Assembly: GCF_020873915.1 (NCBI RefSeq)
Contig: NZ_JAHWGP010000026.1
Span: 1 to 64,000 of the forward strand
DNA length: 64,000 nt
DNA from: Streptomyces sp. DH5
Lineage (GTDB): Bacteria > Actinomycetota > Actinomycetes > Streptomycetales > Streptomycetaceae
Direction of reading: 5' to 3'
Below, piece after piece: positions 35,051 to 44,083 of this stretch. The position numbers were made by a program, and so were the translations under genes. The notes under the pieces are model-generated. The model worked only from the letters and a program-made list of their open reading frames with translations, did not search any database and had not been told where the DNA came from. How positions within the stretch are numbered: position 1 is the first letter of the stretch; each line of letters starts with the position of its first letter.

Positions 35051-36265
35051 TCAGAGGCGTTCGACGACGGTGGCGATGCCCATGCCTCCGCCGACGCACA
35101 GTGTGGCGAGGCCGTAGCGCTTGTCCTGGCGCTCCAGTTCGTCGACGAGGGTGCCGAGGATCATCGCGCCGGTCGCGCCGAGGGGGTGGCCGAGAGCGAT
35201 CGCGCCGCCGTTGACGTTGACCTTGTCCAGCGACAGACCCATGTCCTTCACGAAGCGCAGCACGACCGCCGCGAACGCCTCGTTGATCTCGACCAGGTCG
35301 ATGTCGTCGATGGTCAGCCCCGCCTTGGCGAGCGCCTTCCGCGTCGCGGGCGCCGGACCGGTGAGCATGATGGTGGGCTCGGAGCCGGAGACGGCGGCGG
35401 AGACGATCCGGGCGCGGGGGGTGAGACCGTACCGCTCGCCGACCTCCCGGGAGCCGATGGCGACCAGGGCGGCGCCGTCGACGATGCCGGAGGAGTTGCC
35501 CGCGTGGTGGACGTGGTCGATCTTCTCCACCCAGTGGTACTTCTGCAGCGCGACCGCATCGAAGCCGCCCAGCTCACCGATGTCCGCGAACGACGGCTTC
35601 AGCTTCCCCAGCGAGTCCGCGGTGGTGCCCGGGCGCGGGTGCTCGTCGTGGTCCAGGACGACCAGGCCGCTGCGGTCGCGCACCGGGACCACGGACCGCT
35701 CGAAGCGGTTCTCCTTCCACGCGGCCGCCGCGCGCTCCTGCGACAGGGCCGCGTACTCGTCCACGTCCCGCCGGGAGAAGCCCTCGATGGTGGCGATCAG
35801 GTCCGCGCCGATGCCCTGGGGGACGAAGTCGACGGCGAGGTTGGTCATCGGGTCGTTGAACCAGGCGCCGCCGTCGGAGGCCATCGGGACGCGGGACATG
35901 GACTCCACACCGCCCGCGAGGATCAGGTCCTCCCAGCCGGAACGCACCTTGGCGGCGGCCAGGTTGACGGCCTCCAGACCGGAGGCGCAGAAGCGGTTCT
36001 CCTGAACACCCGCCACCGTGTCGGGCAGCCCGGCCGCGATGGCGGCGATACGGGCGATGTCGGAGCCCTGGTCACCGACCGGACCGACCACACCGAGGAC
36101 GATGTCGTCCACGGCCGCCGGGTCCAGGCCCGGGAACCGGTCACGGATCTCATGGATCAGCCCGACGACCAGGTCGATGGGCTTGGTCCCGTGCAGGGCG
36201 CCGTTCGCCTTGCCGCGCCCGCGCGGGGTGCGGATCGCGTCGTACACGTACGCTTCGGTGCTCAC
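35051..36265 (-). CDS. fadA: Acetyl-CoA acyltransferase (thiolase)
   Basis: A 404-aa thiolase. Catalytic residues lie in [12 protein letters not shown] (nucleophile Cys), [15 protein letters not shown] (His) and CVGGGMGIA (second Cys). It cleaves 3-ketoacyl-CoA to acetyl-CoA and a shortened acyl-CoA, completing the cycle with the adjacent FadB fusion. The GTG at 36265 overlaps the stop of the CaiB-family gene (GTGA); the longer frame upstream is a shadow of that gene. Chain-length range is not visible from sequence. Confidence 0.94.
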   Translation of the reverse strand: MSTEAYVYDAIRTPRGRGKANGALHGTKPIDLVVGLIHEIRDRFPGLDPAAVDDIVLGVVGPVGDQGSDIARIAAIAAGLPDTVAGVQENRFCASGLEAVNLAAAKVRSGWEDLILAGGVESMSRVPMASDGGAWFNDPMTNLAVDFVPQGIGADLIATIEGFSRRDVDEYAALSQERAAAAWKENRFERSVVPVRDRSGLVVLDHDEHPRPGTTADSLGKLKPSFADIGELGGFDAVALQKYHWVEKIDHVHHAGNSSGIVDGAALVAIGSREVGERYGLTPRARIVSAAVSGSEPTIMLTGPAPATRKALAKAGLTIDDIDLVEINEAFAAVVLRFVKDMGLSLDKVNVNGGAIALGHPLGATGAMILGTLVDELERQDKRYGLATLCVGGGMGIATVVERL

Positions 36266-37443
36266 GAGGAGGCCTTTCGCTGGGAGGGGGAGGGCTCGGA
36301 GGAGTACGAGGGGGCCGGGTCCGGTGGGCGGGGCAGGTCCCAGTCGCGGGCCACGTCGTCGGCGCCGGCACCCGGCCGGGCGGGTCCGGTGCGGATGCCG
36401 GCCGGGGTCGCGGAGAACCGCGGTGCCGGTGCGGGCTGGGTGAGTCCGCCGTGGTCGGTGAAGGTGCCGCGGGCGGCGAGGTGCGGGTGGTGCGGGGCCT
36501 CGCCGAGGGACAGCACGGGCGCCACGCACGCGTCGGTGCCTTCGAACACGGCGGTCCACTCGTCGCGGGTGCGGGCCTTGAACCGGGCGGCGACCCGCTC
36601 GCGCAGTTCCGGCCAGCGGGTGACGTCGCTGTGGGCCCCGGCCAGGTCGTCGAGGCCGAGCAGGCGCAGGAACTCGGTGTAGAACCGCGGTTCCAGGGCG
36701 CCGACCGCCATGTGCCGTCCGTCGGCCGTCGCGTAGGTGCCGTAGTAGGGGCAGCCGCCGTCGAGGAGGTTGACGCCGCGCCGGTCCTGCCAGGCGCCGG
36801 CGGCGAGCATGCCGTGGATCATGGCGGAGAGGTGGGCGGTGCCGTCCACGACGGCGGCGTCGACGACCTGTCCGGTGCCCCCCGCGCGCGCGTGGTGCAG
36901 GGCGGCGAGCACGCCGACGACGAGGTAGAGGGAGCCGCCCGCGTAGTCGCCGAGCAGGTTGGCGGGGACGGCCGGGGGCCGGTCCGGGTCGCCGATCATG
37001 CCGAGGGTGCCGGTGAGGGCGATGTAGGCGATGTCGTGTCCGGCGCGGTCGGCGAGGGGCCCCTGCTGGCCCCAGCCGGTCATGCGTCCGTAGACCAGAC
37101 GGGGGTTGCGGGCGTGGCAGTCGGCGGGGCCGACGCCGAGGCGCTCGGCGACGCCGGGGCGGTAGCCCTCGATGAGGACGTCGGCGCGCTCGGCGAGGTC
37201 CAGGACGCGTGCGGGACCGTCGGGGGCCTTGAGGTCGACGATCACGGAGCGCTTGTTGCGGTTGGTGACGTCGCGGGCCGGGTCGATGCCCAGGCCGGGG
37301 CCGTCCGGGCGGTCCACGCGGACGACGTCGGCGCCCAGGTCGGCCAGGAGCATGGCGGCGAACGGACCCGGCCCGATCCCGGCCAGCTCCACCACGCGCA
37401 CGCCGGTGAGCGGGCCGTGCCCCGGCGTCCTGGCCTCCGTCAT
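36262..37443 (-). CDS. CaiB/BaiF CoA-transferase family protein, alpha-methylacyl-CoA racemase-like
   Basis: A 393-aa family III CoA-transferase fold protein. [27 protein letters not shown] is the N-terminal block; the His in RAGHDIAY and the Asp in LLGDYAGG correspond to the acid/base pair of alpha-methylacyl-CoA racemases. The racemase role would let 2-methyl branched acyl-CoAs enter the beta-oxidation genes just downstream, which makes sense for actinobacterial branched lipids or sterol side chains. A CoA-transferase role cannot be excluded. First gene of the operon; an imperfect palindrome precedes it. Confidence 0.87.
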   Translation of the reverse strand: MTEARTPGHGPLTGVRVVELAGIGPGPFAAMLLADLGADVVRVDRPDGPGLGIDPARDVTNRNKRSVIVDLKAPDGPARVLDLAERADVLIEGYRPGVAERLGVGPADCHARNPRLVYGRMTGWGQQGPLADRAGHDIAYIALTGTLGMIGDPDRPPAVPANLLGDYAGGSLYLVVGVLAALHHARAGGTGQVVDAAVVDGTAHLSAMIHGMLAAGAWQDRRGVNLLDGGCPYYGTYATADGRHMAVGALEPRFYTEFLRLLGLDDLAGAHSDVTRWPELRERVAARFKARTRDEWTAVFEGTDACVAPVLSLGEAPHHPHLAARGTFTDHGGLTQPAPAPRFSATPAGIRTGPARPGAGADDVARDWDLPRPPDPAPSYSSEPSPSQRKASS

Positions 37444-37474
37444 CGAGCCCCCATCGGCTGTGACACTACTGGTG

Positions 37475-37491
37475 TAACACCTGTGATGTTA
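37475..37491. promoter_or_regulatory. Candidate operator upstream of the caiB-fadA-fadB operon
   Basis: TAACACCTGTGATGTTA is an imperfect inverted repeat (outer TAACA/TGTTA arms) 32-48 nt before the operon start, a position and type suited to a TetR- or GntR-family fatty-acid regulator. The regulator gene is not adjacent. Confidence 0.4.
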
Positions 37492-37569
37492 GGAATGCGG
37501 TCCGCCCGGCACAAGGCCGGGCGAGCAAGCGCTTGGCCACTGTACGGGGCGGTGTGTCCGCCGGGCCGG

Positions 37570-37950
37570 TCAGTGCGTGTCGAGCTGCGCGGCCAGCCGC
37601 TTGGGGGCGACGGTGCGATAGCTCTCCTCCACCCAGTCGCACAGCAGGTCCGCCCGCGGAGCGCCCTTGGCCTCCAGCGGGATCCTCACCCATCCGGCCC
37701 TGCCCAGGCCGTACCCGGCGGGCTCGGCGCCAGGGCAGGCCAGCGCGTGGGCGTGCGCCGTCTCGTCCATGAGCTTCACCGTCACCCCCAGGGGGTGGCT
37801 GCCGTCGTGGACGCCGAGGAAGACGAACACCTTCTTGCCGACCTTGGCGACGCTCTCGCCCCAGGGGTGTTCCTCCGCGGCTCCGGGCAGCCCCAGGGCG
37901 TGGTCGCGCACTTTTTCCCACTTCTTCAGGGCGTTCGGGGGCACGGCCAT
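37570..37950 (-). CDS. MmcQ/YjbR family protein
   Basis: A 126-aa protein of the MmcQ/YjbR fold. LPGAAEEHPWGESVAKVGKKVFVFL and the C-terminal WVEESYRTVAPKRLAAQLD are the two conserved blocks. Known members adopt a CyaY-like double-wing fold proposed to bind DNA, but no function is established. The ATG at 37950 gives the normal length. It lies alone between the caiB operon and the saccharopine-dehydrogenase-like gene, divergent from the latter. Confidence 0.85.
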   Translation of the reverse strand: MAVPPNALKKWEKVRDHALGLPGAAEEHPWGESVAKVGKKVFVFLGVHDGSHPLGVTVKLMDETAHAHALACPGAEPAGYGLGRAGWVRIPLEAKGAPRADLLCDWVEESYRTVAPKRLAAQLDTH

Positions 37951-38040
37951 CGGTTTCCTCCGGGCTCGTCGTCGGGCTCCGCACCCCTCACGCTAGCCTC
38001 GGCCACCGACAGCGGCGCGGCTGCACGACCAAGGGGTGTC

Positions 38041-39216
38041 ATGAGCAGGCTGAACATGGACCGTCCGTACGACATCGTGCTCTTCGGGGCGACCGGCTTC
38101 GTCGGGACACTGACCGCGGAGTACCTCGCCGCACATGCCCCCGGCGGACTGCGCTGGGCGGTCGCCGGCCGCGACGGCGGCAGGCTGGAGCGGCTGCGCG
38201 AACGGCTGCCCGGCGGTGCGGGGATCGGAGTGCTGCGGGCGGACGCGTCCGACCCGGCCTCCCTGCGGGCCCTCGCCGAGCAGGCGCGGGTGGTCGCCAC
38301 GACCGTGGGCCCGTACGTGGAGTACGGCGAGGAACTCGTCGCCGCCTGCGCGGACACGGGGGCCGACTACGTGGACCTCACGGGTGAACCCGAGTTCGTG
38401 GACCTGATGTACGTCCGTCATGACACCCGGGCGCGGGAGACGGGGGCGCGGCTGGTGCACGCGTGCGGCTTCGACTCGGTGCCCCACGACCTGGGCGCGT
38501 ACTTCACCGTCCGGCAGTTGCCGGAGGGGGTGCCGCTGACCGTGGACGGGTTCGTCACCGCCGACGCGGCCTTCTCGGGCGGGACGTTCGCCTCGGCGCT
38601 GAACCAGTTCGCCCGGCACCGCGGTCTGCGCGCGGCGGCCCGCGAGCGCAGGCGTCACGAACCGCGGCTGGTGGACCGCCGGGCCTCGGCGCCCCTGGGA
38701 GCGCCGCGCTACGCGCCGGAGGTCGGCGCCTGGGCCCTGCCGCTGCCGACGATCGACGGGCAGGTCGTCCGCCGCTCGGCGAAGGCGCTCGACCGGTACG
38801 GACCCGACTTCCGCTACCGGCACTACGCGGCGGTGCGCCGTCTTCCCGTGGCGGTGGGCGGGGCGGCCGCCGTGGGGGCGCTGGTCGCGGCCGCCCAGGT
38901 CCCGTCGTTGCGGCGACGGCTCTCCGAGCGCCTCAAGCCCGGTGACGGGCCGGGACCGGAGAAGCGTGCCCGGAGCCGGTTCTCCGTCCGCTTCGTCGGT
39001 GAGGGCGGTGGCCGGCGGGTGTACACGGAGGTGTCGGGCGGCGACCCCGGCTACGACGAGACGGCGAAGATGCTGGCGGAGGGTGCCCTCAGTCTGGCCT
39101 TCGACGACCTGCCGCCGACGGCGGGACAGGTCACGACCGCGGTGGCGATGGGTGACGCGCTGATCGACCGGCTGCGGACGGCGGGCATCCGCTTCCGGGT
39201 CGCCGCGACCCGCTGA
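38041..39216 (+). CDS. Saccharopine dehydrogenase-like/trans-acting enoyl reductase family protein
   Basis: A 391-aa protein with an N-terminal Rossmann motif (DIVLFGATGFVGTLTAEYLA) and a hydrophobic segment near residue 265-285 (PVAVGGAAAVGALVAAA). The layout and the CGFDSVPHDLGAYF block match the mycobacterial family that includes the trans-acting enoyl reductase Rv2953 of phthiocerol lipids and many paralogues of unknown role. Lipid-linked reduction is the family inference; the substrate is unknown. AAGGGGTG precedes the ATG; an ATG five codons later is also possible. Confidence 0.85.
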   Translation: MSRLNMDRPYDIVLFGATGFVGTLTAEYLAAHAPGGLRWAVAGRDGGRLERLRERLPGGAGIGVLRADASDPASLRALAEQARVVATTVGPYVEYGEELVAACADTGADYVDLTGEPEFVDLMYVRHDTRARETGARLVHACGFDSVPHDLGAYFTVRQLPEGVPLTVDGFVTADAAFSGGTFASALNQFARHRGLRAAARERRRHEPRLVDRRASAPLGAPRYAPEVGAWALPLPTIDGQVVRRSAKALDRYGPDFRYRHYAAVRRLPVAVGGAAAVGALVAAAQVPSLRRRLSERLKPGDGPGPEKRARSRFSVRFVGEGGGRRVYTEVSGGDPGYDETAKMLAEGALSLAFDDLPPTAGQVTTAVAMGDALIDRLRTAGIRFRVAATR

Positions 39217-39238
39217 GGACGCGGCCGGCCGGCAGGGG

Positions 39239-39409
39239 TCACATCGGCCACGCCACCAGGGTGTAGATCATTCCGGCCGTCCAGCCCGCCCCGGCCAGTA
39301 CGGCGAGGGTGAGCCCGGCGGTCACGGTCCGCCCGACGGGCCGTCCGACGGGCCGTCCGACGGGCCGTCCGTCGACGGCAACGGGCCTGGCTGCACGGCG
39401 TGTTGTCAT
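39239..39409 (-). CDS. Small single-pass membrane protein
   Basis: A 56-codon ORF beginning MTTRRAARPVAVDG, then three in-frame copies of GRPV, then one transmembrane helix (VTAGLTLAVLAGAGWTAGMIYTLVAWPM) ending at the stop. The positive N-terminus and C-terminal helix suggest a tail-anchored or N-in protein. The GRPV array is the product of a 12-bp DNA repeat. I do not recognise a family. It converges with the preceding gene; no strong Shine-Dalgarno is present. Confidence 0.5.
   Translation of the reverse strand: MTTRRAARPVAVDGRPVGRPVGRPVGRTVTAGLTLAVLAGAGWTAGMIYTLVAWPM
39335..39370. repeat. Three perfect 12-bp tandem repeats
   Basis: GACGGGCCGTCC occurs three times in a row at 39335, 39347 and 39359. 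Each copy is in frame (12 bp = 4 codons) inside the small membrane protein gene, encoding a GRPV repeat; each unit is also nearly self-complementary. Confidence 0.9.
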
Positions 39410-39647
39410 GCACGCCAGCCTGCCGGGGCGGGCGGGCACCGGCATCCGTGCGGGTACTCAGGACCGGTACTCAGCCCACGGGACCGCCGTCGCGTCGACG
39501 GCGGTCCCCCTGCCGCCCGCCGCCCCGGGTCGTCCCCGACACCCGGGGCATGACCGGCCTTTGAGGCTTTCCCCGACCCGGTCCCCCGAGGAGGGGACCG
39601 GCGGGCGTCCGACTCTCACAGGGCAGTTCAATGACACACTCGAAGGT

Positions 39648-39878
39648 ATGCGATTCGTACTCGAAGTGGCCATGGACGACGACGCGTTGGTGAAGGACCC
39701 GGCGGGCGAGCTGGGGCGGATCCTGCGGTACTGGGGCGGCAATCTGCGGCACTACGCGATGGAGCCCGGGGACGGGTCGGTGATCCACGACTCGGAGTAC
39801 CGCGAGGTGGGGCGGTGGAGCGTCGAGGAAGGCTCCCGGCGGCCCCGGGAGGACGCGCCGCCTAACCGGCGGGGGTGA
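39648..39878 (+). CDS. Conserved hypothetical protein of 76 aa
   Basis: A small acidic/neutral protein beginning MRFVLEVAMDDDALVKDP, with ILRYWGGNLRHYAMEPGDGS and DSEYREVGRW. From memory, proteins of this pattern (an N-terminal strand, an AGELGRILRYW helix and a terminal Y-x-x-VG-x-W) are common in Streptomyces and have no known role. The ATG follows GAAGGT at very short spacing. Its last 17 nt overlap the end of the convergent endonuclease V gene. Confidence 0.65.
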   Translation: MRFVLEVAMDDDALVKDPAGELGRILRYWGGNLRHYAMEPGDGSVIHDSEYREVGRWSVEEGSRRPREDAPPNRRG

Positions 39879-40557
39879 TCTCCGCCAGTGCGCGGCGGCA
39901 CAGGGCGTCCGCTCTGCGGGTGGTCTCGGGAAGGCGGTAGGCGGGGGTCAGGGCGAGGGTGTGGGCGCAGGCGTTGTCGAGGCTCACGCGGTGGCCGATG
40001 GAGACGAAGACCGGTTTGACGGCGTGCCGGGTCCGCAGCGCCCTGCCGACCTCCTCACGGCCGGCGAACAGCGGCGAGGTGCTGCCGCGCGGGGTGCCGG
40101 GTTCGTCGTGGGTGAAGGTGAAGGGGTTCTTGGCGACGCCGATCGTCGGCAGACCGGTGAGCACGCCCAGGTGGCTGGCCAGTCCGAAGCGGCGGGGGTG
40201 TGCGAGGCCGTAGCCGTCGCAGATCACCGCGCCGGGCGGGCACGGCAGGGCTTCCAGGGCGGCGAGCACGGTGGGGATCTCGCGGAAGGCGAGCAGTCCG
40301 GGGACGTACGGGAAGGAGATCCGGCCGACGGCCGTGGACTCGGCGACGACGTCCAGGGTCGCCGCGTCCAGGACGACGGCCGCGGCGGCGACCAGGTCCC
40401 GCTCGTCGTCGTAGGCCACGTCCACCCCGGTGACCCGGCCCGTCCCGGGGGGCGGGCCCGTCTCGTCGAGCACCACCCTCGCGCGGAGCGCGTCCTGGAC
40501 CGCACGGGCCTCTTGTTCGGTGACGGGCCAGCCGGCGGGTGTGGGTACGGTCGTCAT
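39862..40557 (-). CDS. nfi: Endonuclease V (deoxyinosine repair)
   Basis: A 231-aa endonuclease V. Metal-binding Asp residues lie in RVTGVDVAYD and VICDGYGLAHPRRFGLASHLG, and ISFPYVPGLLAFREIP carries the conserved PYIPG-type wedge segment. It nicks DNA one base 3' of deoxyinosine. The ATG at 40557 begins MTTVPTPAGWP, the expected length; the longer frame upstream is not used. Its promoter lies in the short gap that also holds the terminator of the next gene. Confidence 0.93.
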   Translation of the reverse strand: MTTVPTPAGWPVTEQEARAVQDALRARVVLDETGPPPGTGRVTGVDVAYDDERDLVAAAAVVLDAATLDVVAESTAVGRISFPYVPGLLAFREIPTVLAALEALPCPPGAVICDGYGLAHPRRFGLASHLGVLTGLPTIGVAKNPFTFTHDEPGTPRGSTSPLFAGREEVGRALRTRHAVKPVFVSIGHRVSLDNACAHTLALTPAYRLPETTRRADALCRRALAEITPAG

Positions 40558-40586
40558 GGTGTGCCCGAGCCTACGCGGCGGGCGCG

Positions 40587-40633
40587 CCCCGCGCGGAGGG
40601 TGTCCCCGGCCCGGGGACACCCTCCGCGCGGGG
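40587..40633 (-). terminator. Long perfect hairpin after the 107-aa gene
   Basis: A 23-bp perfect inverted repeat (40587-40609 with 40611-40633) around a single central base, 7 nt after the stop of the minus-strand gene ending at 40640 and 30 nt upstream of the nfi start. It should terminate transcription from that gene into nfi. Confidence 0.8.
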
Positions 40634-40639
40634 GCGGTC

Positions 40640-40963
40640 TCACTTGCCGAGCGCGCGCTGGAGCTGGCTCTTGTTCATGCTCGAACGGCCCTCCACGTTC
40701 CGCTTCTTGGCCTCTTCGTACAGCTGGTCGCGCGTGGGGCCCTGGGAGCCCTTGCCGGAACGCTGGCCGCCGCGCTTGCCGGACGACATGTCCTGGGTCG
40801 AGGTGCGGCTGGCGGTCCTGGACTCGCCGGACCGGGCGCGCTCCTTGTTCACCGTCCGGGCGGCGATCTCCTTGGCGCGTCCGGTGCTCTCGCCCCGGTC
40901 CTCCGCGCTCTCCTTGATGTGCTCGTACTGACGCTCCCGCTTGGGGCTGGAACCGCGTGGCAT
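40640..40963 (-). CDS. Small basic protein with a Rho-N/SAP-like C-terminus ('plasmid stabilization' family)
   Basis: A 107-aa, very hydrophilic protein. Residues 1-75 are rich in Arg, Ser, Glu and Lys and probably disordered. The C-terminus TRDQLYEEAKKRNVEGRSSMNKSQLQRALGK resembles a Rho-N or SAP-type helix-extended-helix nucleic-acid-binding motif. Such Streptomyces proteins are often labelled plasmid stabilization proteins without evidence; DNA or RNA binding is the better guess. An AGGAAG lies about 10 nt upstream of the ATG. Confidence 0.75.
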   Translation of the reverse strand: MPRGSSPKRERQYEHIKESAEDRGESTGRAKEIAARTVNKERARSGESRTASRTSTQDMSSGKRGGQRSGKGSQGPTRDQLYEEAKKRNVEGRSSMNKSQLQRALGK

Positions 40964-41034
40964 GTCCGCTCACTTCCTCTCGCGTACAGCGGACGGGTAC
41001 CCAGGTTGTCGGCGACGATGGCCCGTCGCACGCG

Positions 41035-42237
41035 TCAGTGCTCCAGGCGGGCGACCCGCCCCTCCTCCCCCGCGGCCCAGCAGCCGCCATCGCGCGCGCA
41101 GTCGACGGTGTCGTACGAGCCGGTGTCGACGGTCCGCCAGGTACGGCCGGCGTCGGTGGTGAGGTCGGTGCCGGTGGGGCCGACCGCGAGGGCGGCGGTG
41201 CGGCTGTGCGGGAGCCAGGCGACGCCCGAACGGTAGGCGGTCGGGGAGGCTGCGGCCGGGCGCCAGCTGCGACCGCCGTCCGAGGTGCGTGCGGCGGCGT
41301 CCGTGGAGGTCTGCTCGGGGCGGAAGTCGCCGCCGACGGCGAGGCCGTGGGAGCGGTCGCGGAAGGCGAGGGCGAAGACACCGCGGGCCGGGTCGCCGCC
41401 GGGCACCGAGGTGTCGGTGACCTTCCAGGTGTGGCCGCGGTCGGCCGAGTGCAGCACCCGGGCGCGTGCCGCTCCGCCGGTGGCCAGCCACACGTCCTTC
41501 GGGCCGGAGGACACCAGGCACTGGCCGCTCGCCGCGAAGCCGGCCTCACCGTCCAGCGCCGGGGGCATCCCCGCGTCGGGCAGCACCGTCCAGGAACGGC
41601 CGCCGTCGCCGGTCGACAGGATGCGGAACTTCCCGTCCACCGGGTCGCTCATCGCCAGTCCGTGGCGGTGGTCGAAGAAGGTGAGGCAGTCGTAGAAGGC
41701 GCGGGCCTCGGTGTTGCGGAAGGACTCCGTCCAGGTGGCTCCGCCGTCGTCGGTGCGGTACACGCGGGACGCCTCGCCCTCGCCGATGGCCAGCACCACG
41801 GCCCGCCGGGCGTCGAACGCCTCGATGTCCCGGAACTGCAACTCGCCCGCACCCGGCGGGGAGACGTCCCGCCAGCTCCGGCCGCCGTCGGTGGTGCGCA
41901 GGACGGTGCCCCGGGTTCCGGCCGCCCAGGCGGTCCCGCGGCTGACGGCGGCCAGGCCGCGGAACCGGACGTCCGGGGCGCCGGTGTCCTTGACCGACCA
42001 GTGCGACGACCCCTCGCGGCCTTCCGGTCCCTGTGCCCGCTGCGGCTGTGTCCGTGCCTGTGCCGGCACGGCCGTCAGGGTGACCAGGACCGCCGCGAGC
42101 ACGGCCGTCGCGGTCGTCCCGCGGCGGGCGCTTGCCGTCCTTTCCGTCCACCGCGCCCGCGATGTCCGTGATGTCCGCGGTGTCCGTCGCGTGCGTTGCG
42201 TCCGTCGCGTCCCTCGCATGGTCCCCGAGCGCCTCAT
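41035..42237 (-). CDS. Secreted YCF48/BNR-repeat beta-propeller protein
   Basis: About 400 aa. An Arg/Thr-rich N-terminus leads into a hydrophobic stretch (TATAVLAAVLVTLTAVPAQA) with an AQA cleavage site. The rest contains at least five Asp-box/BNR motifs: TTDGGRSW, TDDGGATW, GDGGRSW, SDGGRSW and TDAGRTW. These form a beta-propeller like photosystem assembly factor YCF48 and bacterial sialidase-like proteins. No catalytic sialidase residues are evident. The start is uncertain: ATG 42237 or ATG 42219, the latter with a GGGGA nearby. The N-terminal RT-rich stretch comes from a degenerate 9-bp repeat (42161-42214). Confidence 0.8.
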   Translation of the reverse strand: MRRSGTMRGTRRTQRTRRTPRTSRTSRARWTERTASARRGTTATAVLAAVLVTLTAVPAQARTQPQRAQGPEGREGSSHWSVKDTGAPDVRFRGLAAVSRGTAWAAGTRGTVLRTTDGGRSWRDVSPPGAGELQFRDIEAFDARRAVVLAIGEGEASRVYRTDDGGATWTESFRNTEARAFYDCLTFFDHRHGLAMSDPVDGKFRILSTGDGGRSWTVLPDAGMPPALDGEAGFAASGQCLVSSGPKDVWLATGGAARARVLHSADRGHTWKVTDTSVPGGDPARGVFALAFRDRSHGLAVGGDFRPEQTSTDAAARTSDGGRSWRPAAASPTAYRSGVAWLPHSRTAALAVGPTGTDLTTDAGRTWRTVDTGSYDTVDCARDGGCWAAGEEGRVARLEH

Positions 42238-42460
42238 GGCGGGCGAAGCTAGTCCACGGCGGGGGCGCCGTCCAGAGGGCCTCCGGGCGGCGCGGGTGTG
42301 GTGGGGAGGCTCGGGGAGAAGCATGTCACTCGGGTGCATGAAGGCGGTGACAGAGGTCACTCGCTGTTCGTGTGCACGGACGGGCGGATTCCGTCGTCTC
42401 ATGCAGTAGTCGCACGGATCCGCCCGGAAGCCCGTCCAGCCGTCACGAGGGAGCAAGGCG

Positions 42461-42874
42461 TTGTCCACCGTCATCGAGCAGCCCGTAGAGGCCCGTCTGG
42501 TCGCCGCCGCGCCGCGGATGCCGAACATCCCCGCCACGCTGCACTACGACCGCGACGACCCGTTCGCCGTCCGTATGACCTTCCCCGCGCCCGCCACCCT
42601 GGAGGGCGTCGAGGTCTGCTGGACCTTCGCCCGGGAGCTGCTCGCCGCGGGGCTGCGGGGACCCGAGGGGTACGGCGACGTGCGGGTGCGCCCGTACGGG
42701 TACGACCGCACCGTGCTGGAGTTCCACGCGCCCGAGGGGACCGCCGTGGTGCATGTCCGCTCGGGTGAGGTGCGCCGGTTCCTCGAGGCCACCAGCGACC
42801 TGGTGCCGACCGGCCTGGAGCACCTCCGGCTCGACCTGGACCACCACCTCGCGGAACTGATGCGCGAAGCCTGA
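42461..42874 (+). CDS. SsgA-like sporulation/cell division protein (SALP)
   Basis: A 137-aa SsgA-like protein. Conserved segments are PATLHYDRDDPFAVRMTF, WTFARELLAAGL, GYGDVRV and the C-terminal LDLDHHLAELM. SALPs occur only in morphologically complex actinobacteria and control septum placement and spore wall work; which paralogue this is cannot be told. The start is a TTG with GGGAG and AAGG upstream. A GTGAC/GTCAC dyad at 42347-42360 about 100 nt upstream could be a regulatory site. Confidence 0.88.
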   Translation: MSTVIEQPVEARLVAAAPRMPNIPATLHYDRDDPFAVRMTFPAPATLEGVEVCWTFARELLAAGLRGPEGYGDVRVRPYGYDRTVLEFHAPEGTAVVHVRSGEVRRFLEATSDLVPTGLEHLRLDLDHHLAELMREA

Positions 42875-42881
42875 CAGGGAG

Positions 42882-43774
42882 TCAACAGCACTTCCCCATC
42901 GGCCCGTCGAGCGTTCCGTACGCCGGGCCACCGGTCGGCGCGTCGTACGTCCCGGTTCCGAGCAGCTCCCGCGCGGCACGGCGGACCGGGCCGCACGCCG
43001 CCTCGGCGACACCGGACCCGGCGCCGATGCGGCCCACGCCCGGAGCGGCCGGCGGCCGGTTCACCGACGGGCGGGGCGCCGGAACCCGCGAGCACGTCCA
43101 GCGGGGCGTGGATCCCGTCGGCGAGTTCCTTCACCGTCCCCGGATCGACGGCACCGGGGACCAAGATCCCGTCGGCGCCCGCGGCGAGGTGGGCGGCGGC
43201 GCGGCCCAGGGCGTCGTCCACTCCCCCGGCGCCCCGCGGGAAGGTGTCGACGCGGGCGTTGACGAACAGCGGGACGCCCCTCGCGTCGGCGGCAGCGCGG
43301 GCGGCGGCGATCCGCTCGGCCTGCTCCCCGGCCGGGCGCAGCGGCGCGACGCCGTGCGGGGCGTTGCCGTGCGGGGCGTTGCCGTGCGGGGCGGTGACCT
43401 CGGTGTTCGCCCCGACCACTCCGGCGGCGAGGACGGCACGCACGGTGTCGGCCACGCCCTCCGGGCCTTTCGCGTACCCGCTGTCGACATCGGCATCGGC
43501 GGTGACGGGCACCCGGACGGCCCCGGCGATCTCCGCGACGGCCCGCAGTGCGCGTTCCCGGTCCAGCCGGTCCCCGTCCGCCGCGCCGCGCCGCGGGCCC
43601 AGGCGACCCCGCGCCGGTGGTCGCCACGGCACCGGCACCCGCGGCCTCCATCAGCAGGGCACAGGCGACGTCCCAGGCATCGGGGAGGACCGGGGGGCGC
43701 CCGGGGACGCGCGGGGTGGGGAAGGCGAGGGTGCGGTCACGGAGTTCGATGGCGGTGTTCGTCCTGCGTGCCAC
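42882..43774 (-). pseudogene. Frameshifted isocitrate lyase/PEP mutase family gene
   Basis: Family similarity runs from 43774 down to 42882 but in three frames. The N-terminal part (VLPDAWDVACALLMEAAGAGAVATTGAG) is in one frame to about 43600. The centre (VAEIAGAVRVPVTADADVDSGYAKGPEGV to VPLFVNARVDTF and ILVPGAVDPGTVKELAD) is in another from about 43600 to 43070. The C-terminus (GVGRIGAGSGVAEAACGPVRRAARELLGTGTYDA) is in a third. Intact relatives (about 255-270 aa) cleave or rearrange C-C/C-P bonds of small keto acids. A 15-bp triplication sits in the centre. Two frame changes suggest decay, though sequencing errors in this GC-rich region are possible. Confidence 0.75.
43351..43395. repeat. 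Three 15-bp tandem repeats in the PEP-mutase-type pseudogene
   Basis: GCCGTGCGGGGCGTT is present at 43351 and 43366 with a nearly identical third copy at 43381. In the central frame the repeat encodes an HGNAP pentapeptide, so its length change keeps frame; it is an insertion relative to the family. Confidence 0.85.
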
Positions 43775-44083
43775 TCAAGCAGCGGGGCCGGCCGCCTGGT
43801 CGGCAGGGAACCGACGCCGACGTCCGGGGGGTGGCACGGGGCGAGGCCCGGGCGGCCCGGGCGGCCCGGGGAAGGCTGCGGCCCCGTCGGCCGAACGGCC
43901 CGCCGGAGCGGGCCGGCCCGGACAGGACCGCGATCCGCCGCCGGGACGGTCGGCGGCCGGCCCAGGACGGCCGGCACCGGCGACGCGTGGCCGCTCCGAC
44001 CGGACGGCAACGGCCCGGGCCGGCCCGGGGCAGTCAGCGACGCGACACAGCGGCCCGTCCGGGCGACGGGGGCGCCCGTCGGG
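43775..44083. other. GC-rich intergenic stretch without a gene
   Basis: About 309 nt between the pseudogene start and the end of the GPP34 gene. It contains a short run of CGGCCCGGG-type 9-bp repeats (about 43846-43870) and many overlapping chance ORFs but nothing that looks coding. Confidence 0.5.

Noticed and set aside
38950-39220. Saccharopine dehydrogenase of lysine metabolism
   Set aside because: The hydrophobic segment and overall blocks match the lipid-related trans-acting enoyl reductase branch, not lysine enzymes.
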